Notes under the pieces: generated by a model
The model's database searches: none
What the model saw: only the letters and a program-made list of their open reading frames with translations
What the model was told of the DNA's origin: nothing
Translations under genes and position numbers: made by a program
In this document: positions 36,733 to 45,632 of the stretch, piece by piece
Position numbering within the stretch: the stretch's first letter is position 1
How the letters are laid out: the number at the start of each line of letters is the position of its first letter
NCBI RefSeq assembly: GCF_022430545.2
Contig: NZ_CP092488.2
Span: 5,332,001-5,396,000 of the forward strand
Direction of reading: 5' to 3'
DNA from: Mycobacterium paraterrae
GTDB taxonomy: Bacteria > Actinomycetota > Actinomycetes > Mycobacteriales > Mycobacteriaceae
DNA: 64,000 bases

Positions 36733-37577
36733 GATTCGTCTGAACCAACGAGGCCCCGCCGCCGGCGGACTTCGCGATCCAGCAGGGTGAACAGGCCGTC
36801 GATCACGATTCCCAAGACCAGGATCACGATCATGATCGCGATGGCGGCGGGCATGTCGGACAGATTCTGCGCGTTCTCGAGCAAGACTCCGATCGACGCG
36901 GTGTTGGCGACGATGACGACCAACTCGCCCGACATCAGACTGCGCCACGCGAACGCCCAGCCCTGTTTGAGACCGGTCACCAGGACGGGTAGTGAGGCCG
37001 GCAAGATCAAATACCGGTACAGACCAAATCCCTTGAGCCCCATCATCGTCGCGGCGCGGCGCAGTAGCGGCGGAATGTTGTCGCTGCCGGCGATCACCGC
37101 GATCGCGATCGCCGGTGCCGTGCCGATCACGATGACGAACAGAATCGCTGAGGTGCTGAGCCCGAAGAAGATGATTGCGAACGGAAACCACGCGATGGCC
37201 GGCATGGTCTGCATGCCGGTGATGATCGGTCCGAAAGCCGCGCGCAGCATCCTGCTCCTGGCCACCGCGATACCCACCGCGAGGCCTATCACGGCCGCCA
37301 GGCCGAACCCGTAGACGGCTCTTCCCATGGTGGTCTCGACGGCCTGCCAAAGCAGCGGCTGACGGGCCTGGGCCCAGAGGCTGGCAAGTGTCGTCGCTGG
37401 ACTGGGCAGTACGAACGATGGCTTCCAGCCGCTCAGGTAGACCGCCTGCCAGAATGCGAGGACGACCAGCAGCCCGACTCCGGGCGCCCACAGGGACCGG
37501 ACACGCCGCCGGCCAGTGGGTTTCGCCGAACTCGACGTCTCGTTGCGGGAGTCGACGCGGTTTTGATCAAGCACCAT
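36729..37577 (-). CDS. ABC importer permease (SsuC/TauC-like)
   Basis: A 282-residue inner-membrane permease of the nitrate/sulfonate/taurine group. It has a hydrophilic N-terminus, about six membrane segments beginning APGVGLLVVLAFWQAVYLSG, and the cytoplasmic-loop signature region GLKGFGLYRYLILPASLPVLVTGLKQGWA. It overlaps the ATPase gene by 11 bases and the phosphoesterase gene by four. The permease family handles sulfonates, taurine, nitrate, pyrimidine precursors or aromatic acids; the substrate here is not known. Confidence 0.87.
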   Translation of the reverse strand: MVLDQNRVDSRNETSSSAKPTGRRRVRSLWAPGVGLLVVLAFWQAVYLSGWKPSFVLPSPATTLASLWAQARQPLLWQAVETTMGRAVYGFGLAAVIGLAVGIAVARSRMLRAAFGPIITGMQTMPAIAWFPFAIIFFGLSTSAILFVIVIGTAPAIAIAVIAGSDNIPPLLRRAATMMGLKGFGLYRYLILPASLPVLVTGLKQGWAFAWRSLMSGELVVIVANTASIGVLLENAQNLSDMPAAIAIMIVILVLGIVIDGLFTLLDREVRRRRGLVGSDES

Positions 37578-38364
37578 TGCCGACCTCCGTGCCCTCGAGG
37601 TCGGCGGTGATCGCCGCGGCCAGCGCCGAGATGTGCGCGCCGTCGATGGTTCGCGGACGCGGAAGGTCCACGGCGTGATCGGCGATGATGCGACCGGGCC
37701 GGTTGCTCAGCACGACGACCCGGTCGGCCAGGCGCACCGCCTCCTCGACGTTGTGCGTCACGAACAAGACCGTCAGGCCGGTTTCGGCGACGATCCGCTC
37801 CAGTTCACCGTGCAGCAGGTTGCGGGTGAGCGTGTCGAGCGCACCGAACGGTTCGTCCATCAGCAAGACGTCGGCGTCCTGAGCCAGCGCACGCGCAAGC
37901 GCCACGCGCTGACGCATTCCGCCCGATAGTTGGTGCGGTCGCGCGGCGGCAAAGCTGGTGAGCCCTACGACGTCCAGCAGCTCCGCCACCCGAATTCGTC
38001 TCTGCCCTTTGGGTATTTTGCGCGCGCGCAGCGCCAGCTCGATGTTGCCAGCCGCCGTCAGCCACGGGAAAAGCGCCGGCTCTTGAAACATGAACGCCAC
38101 CCGTTGATCACCGGTACTGACGTCGCCGGAGCTGGGCTGGTCGAGGCCGGCGACCAATGACAGCAACGTGCTTTTGCCACAGCCCGATGCACCGACGAAA
38201 CAGACGAATTCGCCTTGTGCCACGCTGATGGAAACGTCCTGCAACGCCGTCACCACGGAGCTGCCGCGACCGTATGCCTTGGATACGCCGGAGAGCCGAA
38301 TCAGGGAATCCACGGCTGGTCTCGACATCGCCGGGCATTCACGGGTATTCGTGCGGCCGCTCAC
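37567..38364 (-). CDS. ABC importer ATPase (SsuB/TauB-like)
   Basis: A 265-residue ATPase: Walker A VGASGCGKSTLLS, Q-loop AFMFQEPALFPWL, signature LSGGMRQRVALA, Walker B VLLMDEPFGALD and switch His in FVTHNVEEAV. These match the SsuB/TauB/NrtD group. The start is GTG 38362-38364, overlapping the binding-protein stop as GTGA; an internal ATG (38326-38328) is an alternative. It energises the adjacent permease. Confidence 0.88.
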   Translation of the reverse strand: MSGRTNTRECPAMSRPAVDSLIRLSGVSKAYGRGSSVVTALQDVSISVAQGEFVCFVGASGCGKSTLLSLVAGLDQPSSGDVSTGDQRVAFMFQEPALFPWLTAAGNIELALRARKIPKGQRRIRVAELLDVVGLTSFAAARPHQLSGGMRQRVALARALAQDADVLLMDEPFGALDTLTRNLLHGELERIVAETGLTVLFVTHNVEEAVRLADRVVVLSNRPGRIIADHAVDLPRPRTIDGAHISALAAAITADLEGTEVGNGA

Positions 38365-39380
38365 GATGTGACCTGAGGCCGGCCGACTGCCTTCAGCACG
38401 TCGTTGAGCGGATGCGGATCGAAGAGCCCGTCGAGCGTCAAGGGTTTGAGCAGTCCGACCGCGACCGACTTGTGCACAAGGTCGTTCAGCGATGCCACGT
38501 CCGGATCGTTGGTGAAGGTCGTCTCCTGGAAGGAGCCGTCCAGGACGTCGGCGTCGAGGCCCTTGCCGAGGTTCTTCGCCAACGCGTTGTTGGCCGCCTG
38601 CTTTGCCGCTGCCGGGCTGTCGTGGATGAGCTGGTCGGCTTCGACCTGGCCTCGCAGCAATCCGGACACGGCGTCAGGATGCGCGGCCAGGAATTCTTGG
38701 CGCACAACGAGAATGGTGATGGTCCCGGTCGCCGGCCACAGCTTCACTCCGCCGGCTTTGACCATCTGCACGTCATAGGGCGCGGACTCCACCGCACCGG
38801 CGATCTGGTTGGAGGTGAACTCCTGCACGATGGCCGACTCGGGTTTGGTGGGCTTGATGAAGACGTCACCGCCGCCTTGCGTATTCGTGTGCAATCCGTT
38901 GTCTTGCAACCAGCTTCTCAAGAGCACATCGTGGTTGCCGCCCAGCGCCGGATCGGCGACGGTCTTGCCGCGCAGCTCCTGTGCGGACGTGATTCCAGGC
39001 TTGACGACGAACGACGTTCCCCCCTTCGCCGATCCGGAAATGATCCTGATCGCGGTGCCGCCCGATTTCTGCCATGCATTGAACGCCGGATTGGGGCCGA
39101 CGTAGGCGGCGTCGATCTGTCCGGCGAGCAGAGCAGTCGCTTCGGCGGTCCCCTGCTCGAAAGGCTGGGCTTCGAACGTCACCCCGGATCCCAGATTCTT
39201 GACGAACAGGCCGCGGTCGATCCCGACCAGCGCCGAGGCATGGGTGATCCGGGTCAAATAGCCAAGGCGAAGAGTGACTTTCGCGTTGGAGCCGGTGGTC
39301 GCGGCGTGCCCGCAGCCGGTCAGCATCGCCGCGACGGTCGCAACACTCAGGGTGAAACGTGTGAGCTTCGGAAGCGCCAT
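38361..39380 (-). CDS. ABC importer substrate-binding lipoprotein (SsuA/NMT1-like)
   Basis: A 339-residue lipoprotein: signal MALPKLTRFTLSVATVAAM, lipobox LTGC with Cys23, then a periplasmic-binding fold with TLRLGYLTRITHASALVGIDRG and LLAGQIDAAYVGPNPAFNA, typical of sulfonate/taurine/nitrate-type binding proteins. AAGGAG lies four bases before ATG 39378-39380. It is the first gene of the transporter block, 94 bases downstream of the DUF3604 gene. The ligand is unknown. Confidence 0.88.
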   Translation of the reverse strand: MALPKLTRFTLSVATVAAMLTGCGHAATTGSNAKVTLRLGYLTRITHASALVGIDRGLFVKNLGSGVTFEAQPFEQGTAEATALLAGQIDAAYVGPNPAFNAWQKSGGTAIRIISGSAKGGTSFVVKPGITSAQELRGKTVADPALGGNHDVLLRSWLQDNGLHTNTQGGGDVFIKPTKPESAIVQEFTSNQIAGAVESAPYDVQMVKAGGVKLWPATGTITILVVRQEFLAAHPDAVSGLLRGQVEADQLIHDSPAAAKQAANNALAKNLGKGLDADVLDGSFQETTFTNDPDVASLNDLVHKSVAVGLLKPLTLDGLFDPHPLNDVLKAVGRPQVTS

Positions 39381-39474
39381 TGTTCTCCTTGGAGCAGGGT
39401 GCAGGATCCGTGTGGACGCGCCGTGCCGGCGGGGGCGCGGTCAGCCGGTCAGCGACAAGAGGTGAAAACGAGCA

Positions 39475-41805
39475 TTATTCGGCCTGGGTACGGCTGATGA
39501 ACAGCGGGCTGGTCCACACCTGATGCCCGTCGGTTTGCCGTGCCCGCAGGTAGACGGCGGTATCGGCGACCGGCAGGTCGATGGTCAGGTTTCCGTTCAC
39601 GGTGATGGGAAGGTCGGCGAATTCGGCGACTCGCTCCACCCGCAGCGTGAGGTTGAGCCCTCCGACGGCGACCTCGCGATGGCCGGTGGACAGCAGATCG
39701 GTCCCGCTGAGCTCGAGGTTCACCTGATGACCGTCCTCGTCGACGGCGGCGTCGACGCGCAATTGGGCGTTGGCCAGGTCGCTGAGCCGGACGACGACCC
39801 CGATATCGCTGCCGAACGTCTGCGTGCGCCACGTGACGTCGCTTCGGTCTCGCTCGAAGATCTGCTCGGGATGCGTTGCCGCCCAGGGCGTGACCTCGTC
39901 GATGGCGCTGCCGGCGACCGTGAGCCGACCGGTCCAGGTCGCCCACCGGTAGCGGTCCCGATGCCGTGCGCCGCCCCATCGGAGACGCACCAGCGAGTCG
40001 GACAAACCACGCTCGGTGTGCAAGTCACGGCGATACAACAGCCCCGTGGGGTCCCAGATCTGGACCTCTTCCCAGCCCGCCGTTCCATAGAGCGTGTAAT
40101 CGGCAGCCAGTTCGGCTGCAGTGCAGTCGATCTCGTCACCCATCCAATTCACACCGCTACGCAGCAGGGCCACGGCACGCGCGCCGGTGGTAGCCCAGGT
40201 CCGCCGTGCCCGTAGGGTCCGTCCGACGTCCTCGCGAGTGAGCTCGGGCGCCAGCACACCGGTGAGGCCGCCGTGCCCACCAAAGATGTTCGCCCCCGGC
40301 GCACCGCCACCGGGTCGTCCGCGATGCTCGTCGCTGGCGGCGCTGGCTCCGAGCCGCAGTCCGCGAGCCATCGCATCCTCGAAGAACCACGGGCTGGTAC
40401 CCCAGGCGGAATGCACTTCGATCAAGCGCTCCAGCTGGGGGTGGTGCCAGTCCAGGATTGCGCGCCGCCCACCCACATGCGGGATCAACAGGTACGAGTC
40501 GGGATCCTTGTCGTATGCCGCATACAACTGGGTGATCGGCCAGTTCTGCGGGATAGGCGCCGAGGCCGTCATCCCTAGATGCCATTCGAGGGAACGCGCC
40601 AGTGTCGTGTCGTCCCGGAGAAAGACGACGTTGTGATCGCCGCCCACACCGGCCGTTCCGCACCACTCCACCCCGGGGTAGCAGACGAGTCGGCCATCCT
40701 CATTGATGTCGCGACAGGCCGCCACGACGTCAGCCCAGACATCGTCGGTGATCTGAAAGTCGTTGGCGGTGTAGCCGATCACGTCCAGGGCGCCGATATC
40801 GCGTCCGTAGCTCAAGTTCCAGGGGGTGTTCTGGGTGCCCACCGTGTCGTTGGAGTGCACGTGCAGATCGGCGAATAGCGCTCGGGGCGAGGGGAACTCG
40901 TCGATGACGTCCAGGTAGCACCGCGCATTCTCGAGCGCACCGGTTGCGGTATGCGCGACGATGTCCACGCAGCGATGCTCCGCCGGCACGGTCAGGGTAA
41001 CCGCTGCCCACCCTTGGCTCGGGAAGTCTGCCGAGGCGACGTCGACGCCGCCCACCCGTGCCCGCGCGCCGGCGCTGACGTCGCGGCACGCGTTGCCCCA
41101 GCGGTCCTGCAGGTGCACACGCAGGTCGGCGGTAGCCGAGTCGAAGCGCAGCAGCCTGGGCCCGTAGGCCTCGACTCGTGCCGGCGGACCGGGAACGATC
41201 GCCAGCCGCGACAATGCCGCACGCGCCATCCGCGACGTTCCCAGCGGATCGACGAAAAGATGGAATTCGAACTCGTCTTCGACGAAGGTTTGCACGCGAG
41301 TGCCGGGCCCGCCGAATCGACGGTCCCCCAAGCGTATTTCGATGGTGTCGCCCGGTCTCAGGTATCCGTCGACGACGTGGATCAGCAGCGCCTTCTGAAA
41401 CGGCCGCTCGCCGCCTTTGACGTCGTAACGAATCTTGAGCTGCTGCACGGTGGCCACAGCGCCTTCCGACGCGTGACCGACCAGCGACCGAGCGGTCACT
41501 CGCGCCGAGGCGAAGTCGCGTCCCTGGGCGTCGGTGGTCTGCAAGTCCCAGTCCGAGTAAAACCGAAAACAGAGTTTCAACCAACCGCTGTCGGCGATCC
41601 CCGATTGGCCGACGGTATAGGTGAAGATCAACTCCTCGATCGAGCCCGCGACCGCCGTGGACGTCGAGCAGGTCAACTCGCCCAGGAACGGCAGCGCGCT
41701 CAACTCGCTCGTGACGGCTTCGCGCACAGTCAAGTCCGAGCAGTCATTGGTGCCCGGCCCCGCGGCTGACCGCGCGGACACCCGTACCGGCGATGACGAC
41801 GACAT
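39475..41805 (-). CDS. Large DUF3604/PHP-type metal-dependent hydrolase, substrate unknown
   Basis: A 776-residue protein with no signal peptide. The first 290 or so residues look like beta-sandwich material. They are followed by a PHP-like metal site: ALFADLHVHSNDTVGT (H-x-H), CYPGVEWCGT plus GGDHNVVFLRD, LIPHVGGRRAI, IEVHSAWGTS and ASDEHRGRPGG (D-x-H). This is the pattern of the DUF3604 family, whose members are uncharacterised but resemble PHP phosphoesterases. The start is set at ATG 41803-41805 (MSSSSPVRVSARS); a GTG at 41827-41829 would add eight residues. It is divergent from the LysR gene with about 80 bases between. Its position before the importer and phosphoesterase suggests one catabolic system. 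Confidence 0.75.
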   Translation of the reverse strand: MSSSSPVRVSARSAAGPGTNDCSDLTVREAVTSELSALPFLGELTCSTSTAVAGSIEELIFTYTVGQSGIADSGWLKLCFRFYSDWDLQTTDAQGRDFASARVTARSLVGHASEGAVATVQQLKIRYDVKGGERPFQKALLIHVVDGYLRPGDTIEIRLGDRRFGGPGTRVQTFVEDEFEFHLFVDPLGTSRMARAALSRLAIVPGPPARVEAYGPRLLRFDSATADLRVHLQDRWGNACRDVSAGARARVGGVDVASADFPSQGWAAVTLTVPAEHRCVDIVAHTATGALENARCYLDVIDEFPSPRALFADLHVHSNDTVGTQNTPWNLSYGRDIGALDVIGYTANDFQITDDVWADVVAACRDINEDGRLVCYPGVEWCGTAGVGGDHNVVFLRDDTTLARSLEWHLGMTASAPIPQNWPITQLYAAYDKDPDSYLLIPHVGGRRAILDWHHPQLERLIEVHSAWGTSPWFFEDAMARGLRLGASAASDEHRGRPGGGAPGANIFGGHGGLTGVLAPELTREDVGRTLRARRTWATTGARAVALLRSGVNWMGDEIDCTAAELAADYTLYGTAGWEEVQIWDPTGLLYRRDLHTERGLSDSLVRLRWGGARHRDRYRWATWTGRLTVAGSAIDEVTPWAATHPEQIFERDRSDVTWRTQTFGSDIGVVVRLSDLANAQLRVDAAVDEDGHQVNLELSGTDLLSTGHREVAVGGLNLTLRVERVAEFADLPITVNGNLTIDLPVADTAVYLRARQTDGHQVWTSPLFISRTQAE

Positions 41806-41859
41806 TCGCCAATTCTCGCGCCGCACCACTGCTCAGTCCAACGCATAGATATGATCAGA

Positions 41860-41877
41860 TTCATTATCGAAAGTGAA
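41860..41877. promoter_or_regulatory. Candidate LysR-type operator
   Basis: TTCA-N10-TGAA, read as TTCATTATCGAAAGTGAA, is an interrupted inverted repeat in the AT-rich gap between the LysR gene and the DUF3604 gene, just before the LysR ATG. LysR regulators usually bind such dyads between their own gene and the divergent target. The match is short, so confidence is low. Confidence 0.35.
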
Positions 41878-41882
41878 CAATC

Positions 41883-42818
41883 ATGAACCTACAGCAGTTG
41901 CGTTATGCCGTCGCGCTCGCTGATGCCCAGAGCTTCACGAAGGCTGCGGTCAACGAATACGTCGTGCAGTCGGCGCTGAGCCAGCAACTCCGCAAGCTCG
42001 AGGACGAGTTGGGCGTCACGCTCTTCGAACGCACCACGCGGAAGGTGTCGCCCACGCAGGCCGGGGAGTCGCTGTTGCCGTTGATGCGCCAGGTGATTGC
42101 CGGCATCGAGCGCATCAAGTTCGACGCCCAAGCGATCGGCGGCACCATCGCGGGCCGGCTGACGGTCGGCATGATGGAAGTGCCGTCCGAGAGCCTCGAT
42201 GTGGCGGCGCTGATGGCCACCTTCCATCATCGCTATCCCGAGGTCACCGTGACGCTGCGTAGCGGCGGCAGCGATCTGCTGGTCGACGCCGTCCGCGATC
42301 GAACGCTCGACGTCGCAATCGTCGGCTCGAACCTGCCGTCAGCAACCGACCGGCTGACGTTCACCCGGTTGTTCATCGAGCCCCTTGTCGCGGTGCTGCC
42401 GGCCGGCCACCCGTTGGGTGAGGAAAACGAACTGCGCCTGGACCAGTTGGCGTCGCAACCGTTCATCGACTTCCCCCCGGGCTACGGCCTGCGCCGCGAG
42501 ACCGACCGCGGATTTGCCGACGTATCACGCCAAGTCGCATTCGAAGTGACCCGCGTCGACGAAGTGATCCATTTCGTCCGGAGGAGTCTCGGGGTGGCGC
42601 TGCTACCGGAATCCGTCGCCGCCTCTCGCATCGGAGACGATGCGCGCTTGGTGCTGCGTCCGGTTGCGGGGGCCGAGCTCTCGCGACAGGTCAACCTCGT
42701 CGCACCGAGCAAAGCCGTGAGAACGCCTGCGTCGCAAGCCTTTATCGACTGCCTGGGCGACCACATCGGTGGTGGGTCAGTAACCACTCCCGACACGCTG
42801 CCACAACGTTGCCATTGA
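41883..42818 (+). CDS. LysR-family transcriptional regulator
   Basis: A 311-residue LTTR. The N-terminal helix-turn-helix covers MNLQQLRYAVALADAQSFTK and SALSQQLRKLEDELGVTLFERTTRKV, and the C-terminal effector domain carries VTLRSGGSDLLVDAVRDRTLD and RRSLGVALLPESVA. The divergent position next to the DUF3604-importer-phosphoesterase block makes that block its likely target, with a substrate or product as co-inducer. It is followed after 32 bases by the mbtJ-like gene on the same strand. Confidence 0.9.
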   Translation: MNLQQLRYAVALADAQSFTKAAVNEYVVQSALSQQLRKLEDELGVTLFERTTRKVSPTQAGESLLPLMRQVIAGIERIKFDAQAIGGTIAGRLTVGMMEVPSESLDVAALMATFHHRYPEVTVTLRSGGSDLLVDAVRDRTLDVAIVGSNLPSATDRLTFTRLFIEPLVAVLPAGHPLGEENELRLDQLASQPFIDFPPGYGLRRETDRGFADVSRQVAFEVTRVDEVIHFVRRSLGVALLPESVAASRIGDDARLVLRPVAGAELSRQVNLVAPSKAVRTPASQAFIDCLGDHIGGGSVTTPDTLPQRCH

Positions 42819-42850
42819 CGAATGTCACCATTAGGTGTTGACTCTCTCGC

Positions 42851-43834
42851 ATGACAGAGTCAGTGCCGACTCGCGGATCGTTGCGATCTCGTTCCGCAGC
42901 GTTGGTGAGTATGGCGACATTGCGGCAGGTCAGCGCGGTGCTACCACCCGAGCAAGCCTGGGGATTGTGGGCGTCACGGCGAATCATCGCCGGCATCATG
43001 GATGCCTTCGGACCTTCACTGGCCGGGACGCGCATCGAGCACATCGACGTGCACCACGATGGGCGTCGCGTTGTCGGTGAGTGGGTGCGCGCCCCCGGCG
43101 TCTCGACGAGCCGGGGCGCCATCTACTACGTCCACGGCAGTGGCTTCGCATTGTGCTCGCCGCGGACTCACCGTCGACTGACGTCGTGGCTGTCGCAATT
43201 GACCAGGTTACCGGTCTTTACGGTCGATTACCGGCTGGCACCACGACACCGCTTCCCCGCCGCGGCCGACGACGTGCGAGCCGGGTGGAGCTGGCTCACC
43301 GCCCAGGTGCCGCCGGAACACATTGTGATTGCTGGTGATTCGGCTGGCGGGCACCTGTCGGTCGACCTACTGTTGCAACCCGACGTCGCGGCCAATGGTC
43401 CGGCGGCGCTCGTGCTGTTCTCGCCGCTGATCGACCTGACCCTCGGACTTGCCCGGGCGCGAGAAGAATTGCGCTGCGACCCGGCCATCCGGGCAAAAGA
43501 CGCGGCGCGTCTAGTTCGGCTGTACAGCAGGGGAATCGATCCCGCTCACCCGCGGCTGAGACTCGACGTCGCCAACGGGCCCACTCTGCCGCCCACCCTC
43601 ATCCAGGCCGGCGGCGCCGAATTCCTGCTCGCCGACGCGCGCCACCTCGCCGCCGACATCCGCACCGGTGGCGGACGGTGCACGTTGCAGGTGTGGCCGG
43701 ATCAAGTGCACGTCTTCCAGGCGCTGCCGCGGCTGACTCCGGAGGCCGCCAAGGCCATGGCGCAGGCCGCCAGTTTCATCGCCAACGCATTGCGCGACAG
43801 CAACATCGAAACCATCACAGGGAAGGCGGGCTGA
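42851..43834 (+). CDS. mbtJ: Alpha/beta-hydrolase (acetyl hydrolase), MbtJ-like
   Basis: A 327-residue esterase of the hormone-sensitive-lipase group: oxyanion segment IYYVHGSGFAL, nucleophile elbow IAGDSAGGHLS and a C-terminal His in VWPDQVHVFQALP. Segments such as LWASRRIIAGIMDAFGPSLA and CSPRTHRRLTSWLSQL agree with what I recall of Mtb MbtJ (Rv2385), which lies between mbtA and mbtI. The order here is preserved, although large blocks separate the three. The role of MbtJ in mycobactin biology is not established; it may be an acyl or acetyl hydrolase. The stop is two bases before the next gene, so it heads a five-gene plus-strand operon. Confidence 0.75.
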   Translation: MTESVPTRGSLRSRSAALVSMATLRQVSAVLPPEQAWGLWASRRIIAGIMDAFGPSLAGTRIEHIDVHHDGRRVVGEWVRAPGVSTSRGAIYYVHGSGFALCSPRTHRRLTSWLSQLTRLPVFTVDYRLAPRHRFPAAADDVRAGWSWLTAQVPPEHIVIAGDSAGGHLSVDLLLQPDVAANGPAALVLFSPLIDLTLGLARAREELRCDPAIRAKDAARLVRLYSRGIDPAHPRLRLDVANGPTLPPTLIQAGGAEFLLADARHLAADIRTGGGRCTLQVWPDQVHVFQALPRLTPEAAKAMAQAASFIANALRDSNIETITGKAG

Positions 43835-43836
43835 GA

Positions 43837-44682
43837 ATGATCGGGCCGTTCGGCAAGTCACCCAAAGTCAGCCACCACGCGCGGGCGGTGGTAACCGGCG
43901 CGGGCAGTGGAATCGGGGCAGCGTTCGCGATCGAACTCGCCAAGCGCGGTAGCCGCGTCGTGTGCAGCGACATCGACGAAGTCGCCGCCAAGCGAACTGT
44001 CACAGCGATCGGCGAGTTCGGTGGTGACGCCGTCGCGATCGCTTGTGACGTCACCCAATTCGACGCTGTCCAGGATCTGGCGGTGCAGTCGCAGTCGTGG
44101 TTCGGGGCCGCACCCACGCTGGTGATCAACAACGCCGGTGTCGGATCCGGCGGTGCCCCGATCGGTGAACTGCCGCTGGAGGACTGGCAGTGGGTGCTCG
44201 GAATCAACCTCTGGGGCCCGATTTACGGCTCGCACGTCTTCGCGCCCATCCTGCGGACGGGCGACACCGAGGTCCCGCGGGGCATCATCAACGTCGCCTC
44301 AGCCGCCGCGTTCGGCGCCGCACCCGGCATGGGCGCATACAACGTCAGCAAGGCCGGCGTGTTGATGCTCTCGGAAACCCTCGCGGCCGAATTGTCCGGC
44401 AGCGGAGTCAAGGTCACTGTGCTGTGCCCTACCTTTGTCAAGACCAACATCGTCGAGGCCGGCCGCATCTCGGCCAATGCCACGAAACTCGCCAACCGCG
44501 TGATGAAGTTGACCGGGTTCACCGCCGAAAAAGTCGCCAAGACCTGCCTGGACGCACACGACCGAGGCGATCTGTACTGCATGCCGCAACTCGAGGCGAA
44601 GTTCGGCTGGAACATCAAGCGACTGGCGCCGGGGACCTACACCCGCGCCGTCGGCATTCTCAACCGCATCGCGCCGCTCTGA
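43837..44682 (+). CDS. Short-chain dehydrogenase/reductase
   Basis: A 281-residue classical SDR: nucleotide motif VVTGAGSGIGAAFA, LVINNAGVGSGG, and catalytic Ser with Tyr/Lys in INVASAAAFGAAPGMGAYNVSK. The substrate is unknown. ATG 43837 follows the esterase stop by two bases. The grouping with a monooxygenase and esterase resembles the mymA/lipR-type operons of mycobacteria and suggests oxidation of an alcohol to a ketone before Baeyer-Villiger attack, which is inference. Confidence 0.87.
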   Translation: MIGPFGKSPKVSHHARAVVTGAGSGIGAAFAIELAKRGSRVVCSDIDEVAAKRTVTAIGEFGGDAVAIACDVTQFDAVQDLAVQSQSWFGAAPTLVINNAGVGSGGAPIGELPLEDWQWVLGINLWGPIYGSHVFAPILRTGDTEVPRGIINVASAAAFGAAPGMGAYNVSKAGVLMLSETLAAELSGSGVKVTVLCPTFVKTNIVEAGRISANATKLANRVMKLTGFTAEKVAKTCLDAHDRGDLYCMPQLEAKFGWNIKRLAPGTYTRAVGILNRIAPL

Positions 44683-44711
44683 GCGCGACCCACCGAAAAG
44701 GAGTGGCAGTT

Positions 44712-45632
44712 ATGACTATTGACATGGAAGCAATGCTGGCCAAAATCAAGGACCGGCAGTGGGCCCTGGCCGACATCGACTGGGATGCACCGGGTGCCGA
44801 GATGATCACCGACGAGCAACGGCCGCAGCTCAAAGCGTTCATGGCCGATCTGTGCTGGATCGAAAACATCGGCGCCCGGGGCTTCGCGGCGCTGGCCAAG
44901 AAAGCGCCGACGCCGACTATCGGCGAGATCTACCGCTACTTCCATGCCGAGGAGCAGCGTCATGCCAACGCGGAACTGGCGTTGATGAAGCGCTGGGGGA
45001 TGCTCGAGGACGGTGAAGTTCCCGAGCCAAATGTCAACATCCGGTTGGCCATCGACTGGCTGGACCGCTGGGCCGACGACATGCCATTGTCGTTGCTGGG
45101 CACCGTGATTCCGATGCTCGAGGTCGCACTCGACGGGGCGTTGCTGAAGTTCCTGCTCGACGAGGTGCACGACCCGGTGTGCCACCAGGTGTTCGAGAAG
45201 ATCAACAACGACGAGTCACGGCACCTGGTCGTCGATTTCGAGGTCCTCAATTTGATCGGCCACGCGAAGATCCGGCGGTTGCTCATCGACTTCGTCGGGC
45301 ACCACGCCACGCCGGGCCTCATCATCGGCGCAATCATGGGTGCGCCGCTGATCAACCGGATCCGCAACGAGATCACCGACATGGGAATGGAACCCGAGCG
45401 GTTGTACAGGGCGGTCAAGCGGTTCAAGGAACTCGGTGACCGCGGCGAGAAGACACGACGGGTACCGACATACCGGTTCCTGCGGAGCTATGCCGGCGTC
45501 GTGACCAACCCCCGCCACCCCTACCACCTGCTGGCCAACTCCATGGTCTGGTTGTCCGACCGATACCCACGTCCGCTGCTGCCCCCGGTACCCAGCTGGG
45601 TCCGGGAAGTCACCCACGAGCCGGCGGCGTGA
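44712..45632 (+). CDS. Ferritin-like diiron protein
   Basis: A 306-residue, mostly helical protein with the ligand pattern of a four-helix-bundle diiron enzyme. A Glu in the first helix (LCWIENIGARGF) is followed by ExxH in HAEEQRHANAE, a Glu in IPMLEVALDGALL and ExxH in INNDESRHLVVD. Such proteins act as oxidases or oxygenases. AAAAGGAG (44696-44703) lies eight bases before the ATG. It is translationally coupled to the following monooxygenase gene (GTGA overlap). Demand for iron in an enzyme encoded among mycobactin genes is notable, but there is no visible IdeR box in front of it. The substrate is unknown. Confidence 0.75.
   Translation: MTIDMEAMLAKIKDRQWALADIDWDAPGAEMITDEQRPQLKAFMADLCWIENIGARGFAALAKKAPTPTIGEIYRYFHAEEQRHANAELALMKRWGMLEDGEVPEPNVNIRLAIDWLDRWADDMPLSLLGTVIPMLEVALDGALLKFLLDEVHDPVCHQVFEKINNDESRHLVVDFEVLNLIGHAKIRRLLIDFVGHHATPGLIIGAIMGAPLINRIRNEITDMGMEPERLYRAVKRFKELGDRGEKTRRVPTYRFLRSYAGVVTNPRHPYHLLANSMVWLSDRYPRPLLPPVPSWVREVTHEPAA

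Noticed and set aside
35650..37491. A 613-codon version of the metallophosphoesterase
   Set aside because: The extra 253 codons overlap the permease out of frame; the GTG at 36732 gives a complete protein with a coupled start.
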